The notes: generated from the letters alone by a model not told the origin. Positions 8,513 through 18,672 are shown, counted from the first letter of the stretch. The stretch: DNA of 64,000 nucleotides from Cecembia calidifontis (GCF_004216715.1 NZ_SGXG01000001.1:4448501-4512500); one strand, 5' to 3'. A program made the numbers and translations.

Positions 8513-11500
8513 ATTCTATACCATTTTTCTCTGCTTTTTTTATCTCTTTTTTGGTAAGCAGGCTTGGACTTTGGCCCAACAGGGCCAACCTTTTTTCAAA
8601 TTCCCAATTCTTGAAGATGGCGTCTATAAAATAAGCGCCCAGCAGGCACTTTCTTTGGGTTTTACCGATCTTGATGCAATTGGAGTCTATGGTTTCCCCG
8701 GTATGCTGCCCCAAAAGCTGGATAGTATTGACTTAAATTTGAGACAGATTCCATCCAAAAGGATTGGCAACGACCTGTTTTTTTTCCTGACGGGACCTCA
8801 CCAAGTTTCTGTAAAAGAGGGAAATTTTGACCTACAGGTACACCATTATACCGATACCCTATTTTATGTGATCGGTCCAGCTGAAAAAAAGATGGAAATT
8901 CCTGATAGCCAATCGAAATTATCCGCCCCTGAATTACAAAAAATCTATGGAATCCAGTTTATCAAATGGGAAGAAACCAATCTTTTGACTTCTGGAAGGT
9001 CTTGGTATTCCAGACCGATTTTCAATAGGGACAGACAATCCTTTAATTTTTCACCCATGCAAGGGGCTACGGGCAGCCCTCAACTAACCGTAAAGGTGAT
9101 GGGGCAATCCTTATCGGAAGGAAGAATGGAATTTTTCCACAACAACAACTTAGTGGGCAATGTCAGCATTTCAAATATCCCCAATTCCCAATACGGCATC
9201 AAAGGCAGGGAAAATACTTTCCGGGCAAATTTATCTACTACTTCAAATTACAATATTCAGGTGAATTTCAACAGTGCAGATGTGAACGGAACGGGTTACC
9301 TTGCTCATGCCTTCCTGACTTTTCCTTTTTCCCCTACTTCTGCCCCTGCAGGCCGGTATTTGATCCAGGAGGGTGGCGTAATTCCAAGAAGAACAGGATT
9401 GCAACAATGGCTGATCCGGGATTTTTATGAAGTCCAATCTGTAGAAAACCCTTCGATTACACGCCCAGGGGATCAATTGGTACTATTTGCCCCGCAAAAC
9501 ATCCCCCCTATTCATAGCGTGGAAAATTTAAACCTCGATGCAAGAAATGCAAACGGCAATGCCGAATTGATCATTATCACCGCAGCATCACTTTCTTCAC
9601 AAGCCAACCGCTTAGCCGCACACAAAAACCAAATTGGAGTCAGCACGCTGGTTTATACTGTTTCTCAATTATATGATGCATTCGGCTACGGAAATAAAGA
9701 CATTACTGCTTTTAGAAATTTTCTTGCCTTTCTTTTTCAGCAAAATAGCTCCTTAAAAAATGTTTTGTTTTTTGGAAAAGGTACTTTTGACTACAAGGGG
9801 GTTCTGGGGGGAAGTCCCAATTTGGTCCCAACCTACAGTTCCAGAAACAGTTTGAATCCACTGGCAACCTACAGTTCCGATGACTATTTTGGATTCCTGG
9901 AAATTGGTCAGGGGGAATGGGAAGAAAGTGCCGCCGGGGATGAACTGCTCCGCATTGGAGTTGGAAGAATACCGGCAATCAATTTTCAGGAAGCCAGGGA
10001 GGCAGTCAACAAAATCATTTCTTATGAAACCAATTTACAAACGGAGGGTAGCTGGAAACGTAAATTGGCCTTTTTCGCAGATGACGGAGACAATAATATC
10101 CATTTGAATGATGCAGAGATCCATGCTGGTTTTATTCATGATAACCATCCTGAGTTTGAAGTCATCAAACTTTATTTGGACAGGTTTGAACAGGAAAGGG
10201 ACAATAACATACAGCGGTCTCCACAGGCGAGGGACGCTTTGCGGTCTACCTTGCAGGATGGGGTATTGTTATTAAATTATATCGGTCATGGAAATGAAAC
10301 CACTTTGACGGCTGAGCGGGTGTTTACAGTTTCAGACATTAATGACTGGCCTGAAAATTCCCGCCTGCCCTTATTTATCACTGCCACCTGCGAGTTTGGA
10401 AGGCAGGACAGTCCTTTTATCCGGTCAGGGGCAGAAGATTTGCTTTTTGCCCGGAACAAAGGGGCCATTGGATTACTGACTACAGGAAGGCCGGTATTCA
10501 GTTCAGTGAACTTTGCGTTGAACAAAGCTATCATTGAGGCAGTTTTTCAGAGAGTAGAGGGAAGCTTTCAGGATTTGGGCAGCATTTTTAAACTCACCAA
10601 AAATAACAGCCTCAACGGTCCATTTAACCGAAACTTCTCATTGATAGGAGATCCATCATTAAGACTTGCCTTGCCCGAACTGACAGCTGAAACCCAAAAA
10701 ATCTGGGATATTAGACTGGAAATGGAAAAGGATACCCTGAAAGCCTTGCAACAAGTCAGGATTAAAGGCCAAATCACCGATCCATTGACCGGAGCCCATT
10801 TGGTCAACTCCAAAGGAAGGTTTAACCTCAGCCTTTTTGACAGGCCTGAAAAGGTGAAAACTCAGGGAGACGAAAGCAGTCCAGTAGAATTTTGGGAGGA
10901 AAAGAATCTTTTGTTTCAGGGAAGTGGCACAGTTAATGATGGGGAATTTATGACAGAGTTGATGCTTCCCGGAAGCATTGATCTGGCACCGGGTCAGGGA
11001 ATCATAAGGATCCTGGCAGCACTGGAAGATGGAAAGGGTGAAGCATTTGGGGCAAAAAGAGTTATTATAAGCGGAAAAGATTCTTTGGAAATCCTAGATA
11101 CTGATGGTCCTAAAATCAGGTTATTCTTTGGGGAAAACTTGGAGGAGACAGCACCTGTCATTCCTTCAAGGACCTATCCTTTGAAAATGACCTTAGAAGA
11201 CAAAAGTGGCATCAATATTTCCGGATTTAGCCCAGGCCAGGGAATCACCTTGCAGGTGAATAATGACCCGCCTATTTGGCTGAACAGGAGCTTTACTGCC
11301 CTAGCTGGAGGGTTTAAAATCGGGGCGATTTACACCCAATTGCTCAATCTTCAGGAGGGGTTCAACACTTTAAAAGTTACCGCCTGGGACAATGTAGGCA
11401 ACCGTTCTGAGCTTACAAGCAGTATAGAAGTGAGAGGGAGCCTAAGAATGCAAATCCTCAATGCAATCAACTACCCCAATCCTGCGATTGAAAGGAGTAA

Positions 11501-11756
11501 TTTCAGGATACTTCATAATAGGCCCAAAGAAAACTTATTGTTGACATTGGAGGTTTACTCAATCAAGGGAGATATAATATATCGTACCTCAAAACGTTAT
11601 GTTGAGGCGGAAAATATTTTGGATGATTTGGAGTGGATTTTTTTCCACAACAAAACAAAAAATCCCACAAAAGGAATGTATATTTACAAGTTGGAGCTAA
11701 GGTCTGAAGCGGATGGAACTTCGGATTCTTGGAGCGGAAAAATTATTATTCAATGA
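8496..11756 (+). CDS. porU: type IX secretion system sortase PorU
   Basis: PorU removes the C-terminal sorting signal of T9SS cargo at the outer membrane and links the cargo to an anchor. The 1086-residue protein has an N-terminal signal sequence, a beta-rich N-terminal region, a C25 gingipain-type cysteine peptidase domain (about 350-720) with catalytic His598 in YIGHGNET and Cys632 in TATCEFG, and a C-terminal Ig/FlgD-like region (NYPNPAIERSNF). This is the normal PorU plan and length. It overlaps pssA by 17 nt and porV by ATGA, so the run is one operon. The cargo gene at 39186-41018 is a likely client. Confidence 0.93.
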   Translation: MLKPIRFYTIFLCFFYLFFGKQAWTLAQQGQPFFKFPILEDGVYKISAQQALSLGFTDLDAIGVYGFPGMLPQKLDSIDLNLRQIPSKRIGNDLFFFLTGPHQVSVKEGNFDLQVHHYTDTLFYVIGPAEKKMEIPDSQSKLSAPELQKIYGIQFIKWEETNLLTSGRSWYSRPIFNRDRQSFNFSPMQGATGSPQLTVKVMGQSLSEGRMEFFHNNNLVGNVSISNIPNSQYGIKGRENTFRANLSTTSNYNIQVNFNSADVNGTGYLAHAFLTFPFSPTSAPAGRYLIQEGGVIPRRTGLQQWLIRDFYEVQSVENPSITRPGDQLVLFAPQNIPPIHSVENLNLDARNANGNAELIIITAASLSSQANRLAAHKNQIGVSTLVYTVSQLYDAFGYGNKDITAFRNFLAFLFQQNSSLKNVLFFGKGTFDYKGVLGGSPNLVPTYSSRNSLNPLATYSSDDYFGFLEIGQGEWEESAAGDELLRIGVGRIPAINFQEAREAVNKIISYETNLQTEGSWKRKLAFFADDGDNNIHLNDAEIHAGFIHDNHPEFEVIKLYLDRFEQERDNNIQRSPQARDALRSTLQDGVLLLNYIGHGNETTLTAERVFTVSDINDWPENSRLPLFITATCEFGRQDSPFIRSGAEDLLFARNKGAIGLLTTGRPVFSSVNFALNKAIIEAVFQRVEGSFQDLGSIFKLTKNNSLNGPFNRNFSLIGDPSLRLALPELTAETQKIWDIRLEMEKDTLKALQQVRIKGQITDPLTGAHLVNSKGRFNLSLFDRPEKVKTQGDESSPVEFWEEKNLLFQGSGTVNDGEFMTELMLPGSIDLAPGQGIIRILAALEDGKGEAFGAKRVIISGKDSLEILDTDGPKIRLFFGENLEETAPVIPSRTYPLKMTLEDKSGINISGFSPGQGITLQVNNDPPIWLNRSFTALAGGFKIGAIYTQLLNLQEGFNTLKVTAWDNVGNRSELTSSIEVRGSLRMQILNAINYPNPAIERSNFRILHNRPKENLLLTLEVYSIKGDIIYRTSKRYVEAENILDDLEWIFFHNKTKNPTKGMYIYKLELRSEADGTSDSWSGKIIIQ

Positions 11757-12970
11757 AAATAACGGCAAAACCATTAGTTAGTTCATTTATTTTTTTATGG
11801 ATAAGCCTACTGTCCATACAAGCCCTAGCGCAGAACTCACCCATTATTACAGGCCAGGACCCCAATAGAAGGGTCATCACCACTGCAGTTCCATTTTTGA
11901 ATTTTGCTCCTGACAGTAGATCTTCAGCGATGGGAGATGTAGGGGTTGCCACCAGCCCGGATGCATTTTCAGCCCATTGGAATGCCGGCAAACTTTCTTT
12001 CGTAGAAAACGATATGGCATTTTCTCTTTCCTATTCCCCTTGGCTGGGCAGGCTGGTTAACGACATGTTTGTTTCTTATCTGACTGGCTACAAAAGGATT
12101 GATGATGTATCTGCTTGGGGTATTGACCTCAGGTACTTCAACATGGGGGATATACAGTTGACCGACGGAAGAGGAAACGAACTGGGAGAGTTTACCCCTC
12201 GCGACATTGCGATCGGCGGTACTTACTCCAGAAAACTCTCCGACAATTTAGGTCTGGGCATTTCTGCCAGATTTATACATTCCAACCTGTCTGGAAATAT
12301 ATCTTCTGTTGGGGGCAATGAAAGCCGTCCAGGTATCAGTGTGGGTACAGATGTAGGCCTCTACTATACCAAAGAAGTTTTTCCTGGAAATAAATCAGGG
12401 GTATTTTCTTGGGGAGCCACCATCACCAATATTGGTCCAAAAATCACCTATAATAGTGCGGAAGACCTGGATTTTATCCCAACAAACTTAAGATTGGGAA
12501 CAGCCTACACCATCAATTTCAATGACATGAATTCCATGACTTTTGCCCTGGATTTCAACAAACTGATGGTACCTTCCCCTCCCATTTGGCGAAGGAATGA
12601 AGACGGCTCATTAGCTACCGATGCCAATGGCAACCTGATTATAGAATCCGGTAGAAACCCCAACCGTCCTTTATTATCCGGCATGTTCGGTTCATTTGCT
12701 GATGCGCCTGGAGGATTCAGGGAAGAGATGCAAGAGGTGATGATTTCCTACGGTATGGAATATAAATACAATGATATGTTTGCCCTCCGTACGGGATATT
12801 TCTTTGAAAATCCCACCAAAGGTGGGAGAAGATATTTCACCATGGGCGTAGGATTCCTCTACAAAGAAAAGTTTGCTTTTGATTTTTCATACTTAGTTCC
12901 TCAAGTCCAAAACCATCCATTGGCAGAGACCCTAAGGGTCTCGTTAACTTACAATATTCCAAGATTATGA
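11753..12970 (+). CDS. porV: type IX secretion system outer-membrane protein PorV
   Basis: PorV (LptO) is a FadL-like 14-stranded outer-membrane barrel that receives cargo from the SprA translocon and hands it to PorU. The sequence starts MKITAKP, has a signal peptide ending near ALAQ, then a NFAPDSRSSAMGDVGVA block typical of PorV, and ends in a barrel strand (LRVSLTYNIPRL). ATG 11753 overlaps the porU stop (ATGA) and is preferred over an in-frame TTG at 11729. The porU-porV order is common in Bacteroidota. The stop region overlaps the M16 gene by 4 nt. Confidence 0.93.
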   Translation: MKITAKPLVSSFIFLWISLLSIQALAQNSPIITGQDPNRRVITTAVPFLNFAPDSRSSAMGDVGVATSPDAFSAHWNAGKLSFVENDMAFSLSYSPWLGRLVNDMFVSYLTGYKRIDDVSAWGIDLRYFNMGDIQLTDGRGNELGEFTPRDIAIGGTYSRKLSDNLGLGISARFIHSNLSGNISSVGGNESRPGISVGTDVGLYYTKEVFPGNKSGVFSWGATITNIGPKITYNSAEDLDFIPTNLRLGTAYTINFNDMNSMTFALDFNKLMVPSPPIWRRNEDGSLATDANGNLIIESGRNPNRPLLSGMFGSFADAPGGFREEMQEVMISYGMEYKYNDMFALRTGYFFENPTKGGRRYFTMGVGFLYKEKFAFDFSYLVPQVQNHPLAETLRVSLTYNIPRL

Positions 12971-14238
12971 TAGTAGACAGATCAATTGCTCCGGCTTTTC
13001 AGATTCCGGATAAAATTGACTTTCCTTCACCCATACCAAGGACTCTAAAAAATGGAGTCCATTTGTATTTTATACCCACCCCTGAAATCGGTGCCGTAAG
13101 ATTGGAGATCAATGCCGATGCGCCGGCCACCCTTGGGGCAGAAGAAATAAAACTGGCGTCTTATTTTACCCTTCACATGCTGATGGAGGGAACCAAGGGA
13201 AAAAACTCTGCGGTCTTGGATGATTTCTTCGACACTTATGCCTCGGAGGTGGAGGTTATCAATACTTTCGAGCATCAGGGACTTTCCCTATTGACCACGA
13301 AAAAACATTTTCAAACCGTCTTACCGGTATTTAGGGAATTGCTTACGGAAGCCGTTTTCCCTGAAAAAGAACTTGCCAAAAGGAAATCACAAAAAATCCT
13401 GAGCTTAAACATTCTGAAAGAAAAAACAGGAAACAGAGCTTCCCAATTGTTCCGTCAAGAGCTCTTCGGTAAAGACCATTTTTATGGCCAAATTACCGAA
13501 GAAAAGGATGTGGAGGAAATCCAAAAAGAGGACCTCATTGCATTCTACAGCAATCAACTGTGGACCAATACGGAAATATTCCTTACCGGTAATTTAAGTA
13601 ACTCGGAACTTGAATTCATTGAAGAAGTTTTGGGTGACCTTCCGGTCCATCAGGTAAACAAAAACCTCCCCCACTTTGAAAATCAAAGCCATCCAAGATT
13701 AGTTGAGGATAGGGAAAAAGCACTGCAGTCCAGCATCAGGTTAGGTTGTCATCTTATCCCAAAAAACCATCCGGATTATTTCGGACTTTGGGTATTCAAT
13801 GTATTCCTTGGAGGTTATTTTGGAAGCAGACTGATCAAAAATATCCGAGAAGACAAAGGGCATACCTATGGCATATACAGCAGCATAGGCAGCCTCCAAG
13901 CAGCCGATTATTGGGTGGTAATGGCAGATGTGATCAAAGAAAACAGAGAAGAAGTAATCGAAGAAATATATAAAGAAATCCAGAAGCTCCAACATGAGGA
14001 AATACCTACTGCAGAATTGGAAACAGTACGCAATTACCTGGTAGGAAATCTGCTTTCCAATTTCAGTTCTGCTTTTGAGCTCATCTCGAGGTTTAAGTCA
14101 ATCCATCAGTCAGGATTGGATTTTGGGTTTTACAAAAAACAATTGGAATACATCAAAACTTTTGAAGCTGAAAAAATCCAAGAGATCGGGAGAAAATACC
14201 TGAATAAAGAAAAAATGGTGGAGATTATTGTTGGTTAA
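12967..14238 (+). CDS. M16 peptidase-like protein lacking the HxxEH zinc site
   Basis: The 423-residue protein has the two-half fold of a single M16B (pitrilysin/processing-peptidase) subunit. The first half should carry HxxEH, but residues 66-70 read YFTLH: only the last histidine remains and the catalytic glutamate is leucine. The second half keeps the R/Y substrate-binding motif (Arg294 and Tyr301 in IREDKGHTYG). This is the pattern of the non-catalytic subunit of an M16 heterodimer. No active partner lies next to it. It overlaps porV by 4 nt and is the last gene of the MBL-pssA-porU-porV run; its stop converges on the glycosyltransferase gene. Confidence 0.82.
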   Translation: MIVDRSIAPAFQIPDKIDFPSPIPRTLKNGVHLYFIPTPEIGAVRLEINADAPATLGAEEIKLASYFTLHMLMEGTKGKNSAVLDDFFDTYASEVEVINTFEHQGLSLLTTKKHFQTVLPVFRELLTEAVFPEKELAKRKSQKILSLNILKEKTGNRASQLFRQELFGKDHFYGQITEEKDVEEIQKEDLIAFYSNQLWTNTEIFLTGNLSNSELEFIEEVLGDLPVHQVNKNLPHFENQSHPRLVEDREKALQSSIRLGCHLIPKNHPDYFGLWVFNVFLGGYFGSRLIKNIREDKGHTYGIYSSIGSLQAADYWVVMADVIKENREEVIEEIYKEIQKLQHEEIPTAELETVRNYLVGNLLSNFSSAFELISRFKSIHQSGLDFGFYKKQLEYIKTFEAEKIQEIGRKYLNKEKMVEIIVG

Positions 14239-15200
14239 CCTGTCCGGAGAGACTTTAAAAATCCATAAATGGCTGAAATGTCACAGTGATGCTTCAGCCA
14301 ATTTTCGTATAATTTCATTCTTATTCCCTTCGCGCCCAAATCATCTGCCAACTCAAAAAATCCTCTAGCTACCTGGAAATTGGCAGACAAGAGTGCATGC
14401 TTCAATTCAAATTGCACACGAATTAATAGCGCCAAATCCTCTTTAGGATTTTTGTTCATAGATTTGATTTTTTGACAGACCTTCAAAGTAGAAGGAAGCA
14501 TGACTGATTGGTACCTTTTGTATTGGTCCACAGACATGGCCTTGGGATGAAGTCTCTTTTTGATCCCAAAATGGTCAGAAAAAACAAAAGGATATTTTCT
14601 TGCCAACCTTACCTGTATGTCAAAATCCTCATAACTTAATTCCTCATCATACCCCCCTTCCAAACGAAAAGTAGAAGAACGGATTATCATGGTGACTGAA
14701 AGAATATGGTGTTTGGCCACCATGAGTTCATAAACATCCCCATCTATGACCGCATATTGGAGTTTCCCTTTACTACTTCTTGGATAAAAAGTCCTGATTT
14801 TCCCATCATTAGAAAAGAGGTAAGCATCAGAAAAACAAACAGCGGCCTGAGGGTACTTTTCCAGACACGCTACCGACTTAAAAATATGTTCTTTACAAAT
14901 CAGATCATCACCGGAAAGGTCTATGAAGTACTCCCCTTTTGCCTGTTCAAAAGCCCGGTTGAAACTTTCACAGTACGGAATGCTTTGATTTCGGGAAATG
15001 AAAATTACACTTATTTTTTCCTTATTCTCTTCCAGCCAACCTTTGATTTGCCTCACAGAATTATCCGTACTTCCATTGTCTACTATGATCAGCTCCAAAT
15101 TTGGATAATCTGACTGCAAAACAGAATCCAAGGATTCCCTGACATAATCCTCTTGGTTAAATACGGTACAGATGATACTGACCATTGGAGATGAATTCAT
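14235..15200 (-). CDS. family 2 glycosyltransferase
   Basis: A GT-A fold glycosyltransferase of 321 residues. The N-terminus MVSIICTVFNQEDYVRESL and LELIIVDNGSTDNS are classic GT2 nucleotide-sugar binding motifs, and LSGDD supplies the DxD-like metal site. The C-terminal 100 residues are helical. The acceptor and sugar are not predictable. It lies 3 nt downstream of a cupin sugar ketoisomerase gene, so both probably act in surface-glycan synthesis. The 3' end overlaps the convergent M16 gene by 4 nt. Confidence 0.88.
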   Translation of the reverse strand: MNSSPMVSIICTVFNQEDYVRESLDSVLQSDYPNLELIIVDNGSTDNSVRQIKGWLEENKEKISVIFISRNQSIPYCESFNRAFEQAKGEYFIDLSGDDLICKEHIFKSVACLEKYPQAAVCFSDAYLFSNDGKIRTFYPRSSKGKLQYAVIDGDVYELMVAKHHILSVTMIIRSSTFRLEGGYDEELSYEDFDIQVRLARKYPFVFSDHFGIKKRLHPKAMSVDQYKRYQSVMLPSTLKVCQKIKSMNKNPKEDLALLIRVQFELKHALLSANFQVARGFFELADDLGAKGIRMKLYENWLKHHCDISAIYGFLKSLRTG

Positions 15201-15203
15201 GGT

Positions 15204-15638
15204 CTATCTTTTCTCGGTTTTAAAATAATCCTCCTGCATTTGTCTGAAGGAATTCTTGTCCCTAATATAATCTGCTTCATCAAATGCCCTATCTGCCATT
15301 ACAAGCAAAACCGCCTCCCTTCCAAATGTAACAGAAGACCAGGTCATATTAGGAATGTATAATGCCTCGTCTTCTTTTTGAAGGGTAAAAATATATTGTT
15401 TACCGTCCAGGCATTCAAGATTGACTTGGACATTGCCGCTAAGGCAGATCAAAAGTTGGTTTTCCTGTTTATGGGCATGCACCCCTCTTTGTTGACCCTC
15501 TGGGACACCCAAAATCCAAAATGACCTTTTTATCGGAAAAGGAAAAAGCCCATTACCCTCAAAAAAAGTAAGTTTACCGGTTTCAGTAATATGGCTTTTA
15601 AGGTGGATCAGTTCTGGTCTATGAAGGTTTGCTTTCAT
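15204..15638 (-). CDS. FdtA/QdtA-like cupin, dTDP-sugar 3,4-ketoisomerase
   Basis: A 144-residue single-domain cupin with the family signature GVPEGQQRGVHAHK, followed by LLICLSGNVQVNLE and IPNMTWSSV. Characterised FdtA and QdtA enzymes convert dTDP-4-keto-6-deoxyglucose to the 3-keto sugar on the way to Fuc3NAc or Qui3NAc. No aminotransferase or acetyltransferase of that pathway is adjacent, so assignment stays at family level. It is the first gene of a two-gene unit with the glycosyltransferase. Confidence 0.85.
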   Translation of the reverse strand: MKANLHRPELIHLKSHITETGKLTFFEGNGLFPFPIKRSFWILGVPEGQQRGVHAHKQENQLLICLSGNVQVNLECLDGKQYIFTLQKEDEALYIPNMTWSSVTFGREAVLLVMADRAFDEADYIRDKNSFRQMQEDYFKTEKR

Positions 15639-15690
15639 GATCCTAAATTAACTTATCCTTAGAAAACCACCTATGCCTGTATGAATTTAT

Positions 15691-15698
15691 TAATTTTG
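15691..15698 (+). promoter_or_regulatory. candidate Bacteroidota -7 element before the YigZ gene
   Basis: TAATTTTG matches the TAnnTTTG -7 consensus of Bacteroidota primary sigma factors exactly and lies 22 nt before the ATG at 15721. A clear -33 TTG is not seen, so this is a weak call. Confidence 0.4.
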
Positions 15699-15720
15699 AC
15701 GCTAAAATTTGAGACGCACC

Positions 15721-16344
15721 ATGTCGGAAAGCCCGCAAACTGATACTTATTTAACATTAAAAGCAAAATCGGAAGGTCTGTACAAGGAAAAAGGCAGCAA
15801 GTTTTTGGCTTTTGCCTTTCCGGTAAAGGATGAAACTGAAATCAAGGAAATACTGGATCAGTTAAGGAAAAAGTACTACGATGCCCGCCACCATTGTTAT
15901 GCTTATATTTTGGGTAAAAACCAGAACATTTACAGGGCCAATGATGATGGAGAACCCAATCATTCTGCTGGGGATCCTATCTTAGGACAAATCCGCTCCC
16001 ATCACCTTACCAATGTGCTGATTGTGGTAATTAGGTATTTTGGAGGCATCAAGCTTGGGGTCGGTGGATTGATACACGCTTATAAAACAGCCGCTGCGGA
16101 TGCCATTGCCAACAATGAAATCATAACCGCTGTACTACATGAAAGAGTCAAACTTGATTTTGATTACCTCAGTATGAATGAAGTGATGAAACTGATCAAA
16201 GATTATGATCTTCAGATAACAGATCAGCATTTTGACAACCAATGTCAGCTCGTAGTAGAAATACGGCAAAAACTCCTGGAAGAAATCAGTCATAAAATCT
16301 CCGATCTGAACGGAGTGAAAATGCATATCCTAGGCTACGAATAA
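15721..16344 (+). CDS. YigZ/IMPACT family protein
   Basis: The protein has the UPF0029/IMPACT N-terminal domain (DARHHCYAYILG, DDGEPNHSAGDPILGQI, VIRYFGGIKLGVGGLIHAYK) and a short DUF1949 C-terminal domain. At 207 residues it has the normal YigZ length. Bacterial YigZ is a possible translation- or proteostasis-related factor with no firmly established reaction. ATG 15721 is preferred to TTG 15709. It stands alone, divergent from the sugar-ketoisomerase gene. Confidence 0.9.
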   Translation: MSESPQTDTYLTLKAKSEGLYKEKGSKFLAFAFPVKDETEIKEILDQLRKKYYDARHHCYAYILGKNQNIYRANDDGEPNHSAGDPILGQIRSHHLTNVLIVVIRYFGGIKLGVGGLIHAYKTAAADAIANNEIITAVLHERVKLDFDYLSMNEVMKLIKDYDLQITDQHFDNQCQLVVEIRQKLLEEISHKISDLNGVKMHILGYE

Positions 16345-16526
16345 AAATAGAACCATTACTTTCTTTTGTGCATTTTGGTCACTGTTGTGATTCCATTTTA
16401 AACCAACCATTTACTATAGGTCAAAATTACTTTAAGTCCTTACTTGATTTTTTTACCACAAAAGATCCATAAGTTCGCAAAAGTTAATCTTCTCCAAACC
16501 TTCCGAAATCCGAAATCTTCTAAAAT

Positions 16527-17129
16527 TCACCTATTAAACAACTCATCCAAATACCCTTGGTATTGAAGTTTTTTATAGATTTCCAGACAGACCCAGGCAT
16601 CAGTGGCAGCATACAGCATTTGCTTATCCGTAAGAACAGATGCTTCCCAATTGGACACTTGTTCGGATTTGGATATCCGCATATTCAAAACCATGGCAGC
16701 AAGATTTCTCACGCCCACATTTTCAAAACCTACTTTTTTGAGTTCGTCATTGAGGTCAAAGAAACTCTTGGGCTGAAAGCCAACTGCAACTTTTCTTAAA
16801 GCCCTCAGATCATCCAAAACTGCTGCCCCGATCTTAATAATACTGGGTTCTTCCAAGATTTCCTGTATCAAACCAGGCATCCCGACTTCATTGAGCCTGA
16901 TAAGATAGGCGACTTCATCAGTGGCCAACTGTAACAGGGAAACATAATACTGGGATCCTTTTCGGAATGAAGGCCTTGTTTCAGTATCAAAACCCAATAA
17001 TTGATGTCTTCTCAGTTCGTCGGCAACGTCCTTGATCTGATCTTTGGAATTGACCAAAACAATTTCACCTTCAAACTGTCCAAGCGGTAACTCGTTAATT
17101 TCTTCCTTAGTGATTCTCTTAAGGATCAT
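16527..17129 (-). CDS. DEDDy 3'-5' exonuclease, RNase D-like
   Basis: A 200-residue single exonuclease domain. The three Exo motifs are visible: LGFDTET (Exo I), the central FFDLNDE region (Exo II) and YAATDAWVCLEIY (Exo III with Tyr, DEDDy type). The HRDC domain of true RNase D is missing, so it belongs to the small RNase D/WRN-like exonucleases that degrade RNA or DNA from the 3' end. Its ATG overlaps the nhaC stop as ATGA. A 182-nt gap to the YigZ stop holds no gene I can see. Confidence 0.87.
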   Translation of the reverse strand: MILKRITKEEINELPLGQFEGEIVLVNSKDQIKDVADELRRHQLLGFDTETRPSFRKGSQYYVSLLQLATDEVAYLIRLNEVGMPGLIQEILEEPSIIKIGAAVLDDLRALRKVAVGFQPKSFFDLNDELKKVGFENVGVRNLAAMVLNMRISKSEQVSNWEASVLTDKQMLYAATDAWVCLEIYKKLQYQGYLDELFNR

Positions 17130-18607
17130 ACAGCCAATTCTTTTTTGATATCCTCCATTTCCTCTTTGGAATAGAAAGTCATGCCCAGCTTAAAATACCC
17201 GAATAAAATGGTCATAAATGGAGAGATGATATTGAAAAAACAATAAGGTGCATAAGTCAAAGTAGCAACACCCAGGACAGAAGCCTGGGTTGCGCCACAG
17301 GTATTCCAGGGAACCAACACAGACGTCACCGTAGCACTGTCTTCTAGGGTCCGGCTAAGGTTTTCAGGTTTCAACCCCCTTTTTCTGTAAATATCCGCGT
17401 ACATTCTTCCCGGCACGAGAATAGCCAGGTACTGATCCGAAGTAGTCACATTGAAAAATACACAGGTGGCTGCCGTAGAAGCTATCAAAGATCCCACGGA
17501 ATGCACTTTTTCTATAATAGCCTCTGCCAAGACTTTTAACATTCCACTCTCCTCCATAATACCACCGAATATCATGGCACAGATAATCAGCCAAATGGTA
17601 TTCAACATACCAGACATTCCTCCTGTGACCAAGAGCTCATTGACTACATCATTACTGGTCGTGATGCTTATTTCACCATATAGTGCCATCATCACTGCTT
17701 TATAAGATTGATAAAGAAAAGACTCAGCAGGAGCGCCTGCGATTACAGAAATCACTTGAGGCTGGAAAATGACCGCAAAGACCCCACCCAACAAAGCCCC
17801 GGCCAGAAGAGCCGGAACAGCGGGAACTTTTTTGACGATCATCACCAAGACCAAAACCGGTACAATAAATAACAGTCCGTTTATATTAAAGTTTTCAACA
17901 ATTACTTCTGAAATTTCCTTTACCTGTGAAACCGAACCTTCAGCACCTGAAACAAAACCTATGACCCCAAAGATGAGCAAAGTAATCACAATGGAAGGAA
18001 CCGTTGTTTTGGTCATATGCCGGATATGGGTAAACAAATCTGTACCTGCCATTGCCGGTGCCAGGTTGGTTGTATCCGATAATGGGGACATTTTATCTCC
18101 AAAATAGGCTCCCGACAAAATGGCTCCTGCAATTATCCCCTCACCAAAACCAAGTGCTTTACCAATACCCAAAAGGGCAACACCCACAGTGGCCACTGTA
18201 GTCCAGCTGCTACCGGTAGCCACGGACACTATGGCGCTGACAATACAAGCAGCTATCAGAAAAATGGTAGGATTCAGGATCTGAAGCCCATAGTAAATCA
18301 TCGCAGGAACAATTCCACTCAAGAGCCATGTACCTGCCAAAGCCCCTATCAGTAACAAAATCAAGATACTGGACATGGCAGAAGAAATGCTCTTGACAAT
18401 ACCGTCCTGAAGTTTGCCCCATTTGATCTTCAGCCTGAATATAGCCACCAAACCTGCTATTGCAGATGAAATAACCAGTACCAGCTGATTGGATCCTGAC
18501 AATCCATCCGTACCGAAAATCATGATATTGACGACCAAAAGGACAATTAAAAATAAAATAGGAAACAAGGATTCCAGTAGGGTGGGTGCTCTTCGACTAG
18601 TTACCAT
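17126..18607 (-). CDS. nhaC: NhaC family Na+/H+ antiporter
   Basis: A 493-residue membrane protein with about 11-12 helices. The NhaC family signature region is present: VATGSSWTTVATVGVALLGIG and GAYFGDKMSPLSDTTNLAPA, which contains charged residues central to ion exchange. It would export sodium in exchange for protons. The start lies about 37 nt from the left end of the IS1380 copy, so the insertion is close to its promoter and could change its expression. The downstream exonuclease gene is coupled by a 4-nt overlap. Confidence 0.92.
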   Translation of the reverse strand: MVTSRRAPTLLESLFPILFLIVLLVVNIMIFGTDGLSGSNQLVLVISSAIAGLVAIFRLKIKWGKLQDGIVKSISSAMSSILILLLIGALAGTWLLSGIVPAMIYYGLQILNPTIFLIAACIVSAIVSVATGSSWTTVATVGVALLGIGKALGFGEGIIAGAILSGAYFGDKMSPLSDTTNLAPAMAGTDLFTHIRHMTKTTVPSIVITLLIFGVIGFVSGAEGSVSQVKEISEVIVENFNINGLLFIVPVLVLVMIVKKVPAVPALLAGALLGGVFAVIFQPQVISVIAGAPAESFLYQSYKAVMMALYGEISITTSNDVVNELLVTGGMSGMLNTIWLIICAMIFGGIMEESGMLKVLAEAIIEKVHSVGSLIASTAATCVFFNVTTSDQYLAILVPGRMYADIYRKRGLKPENLSRTLEDSATVTSVLVPWNTCGATQASVLGVATLTYAPYCFFNIISPFMTILFGYFKLGMTFYSKEEMEDIKKELAV

Positions 18608-18672
18608 TCAATACAGATCAAAACATTTTAAAATCTGAAATTACCTTAAATCCGCAGGGCGGATTTAAAAAA

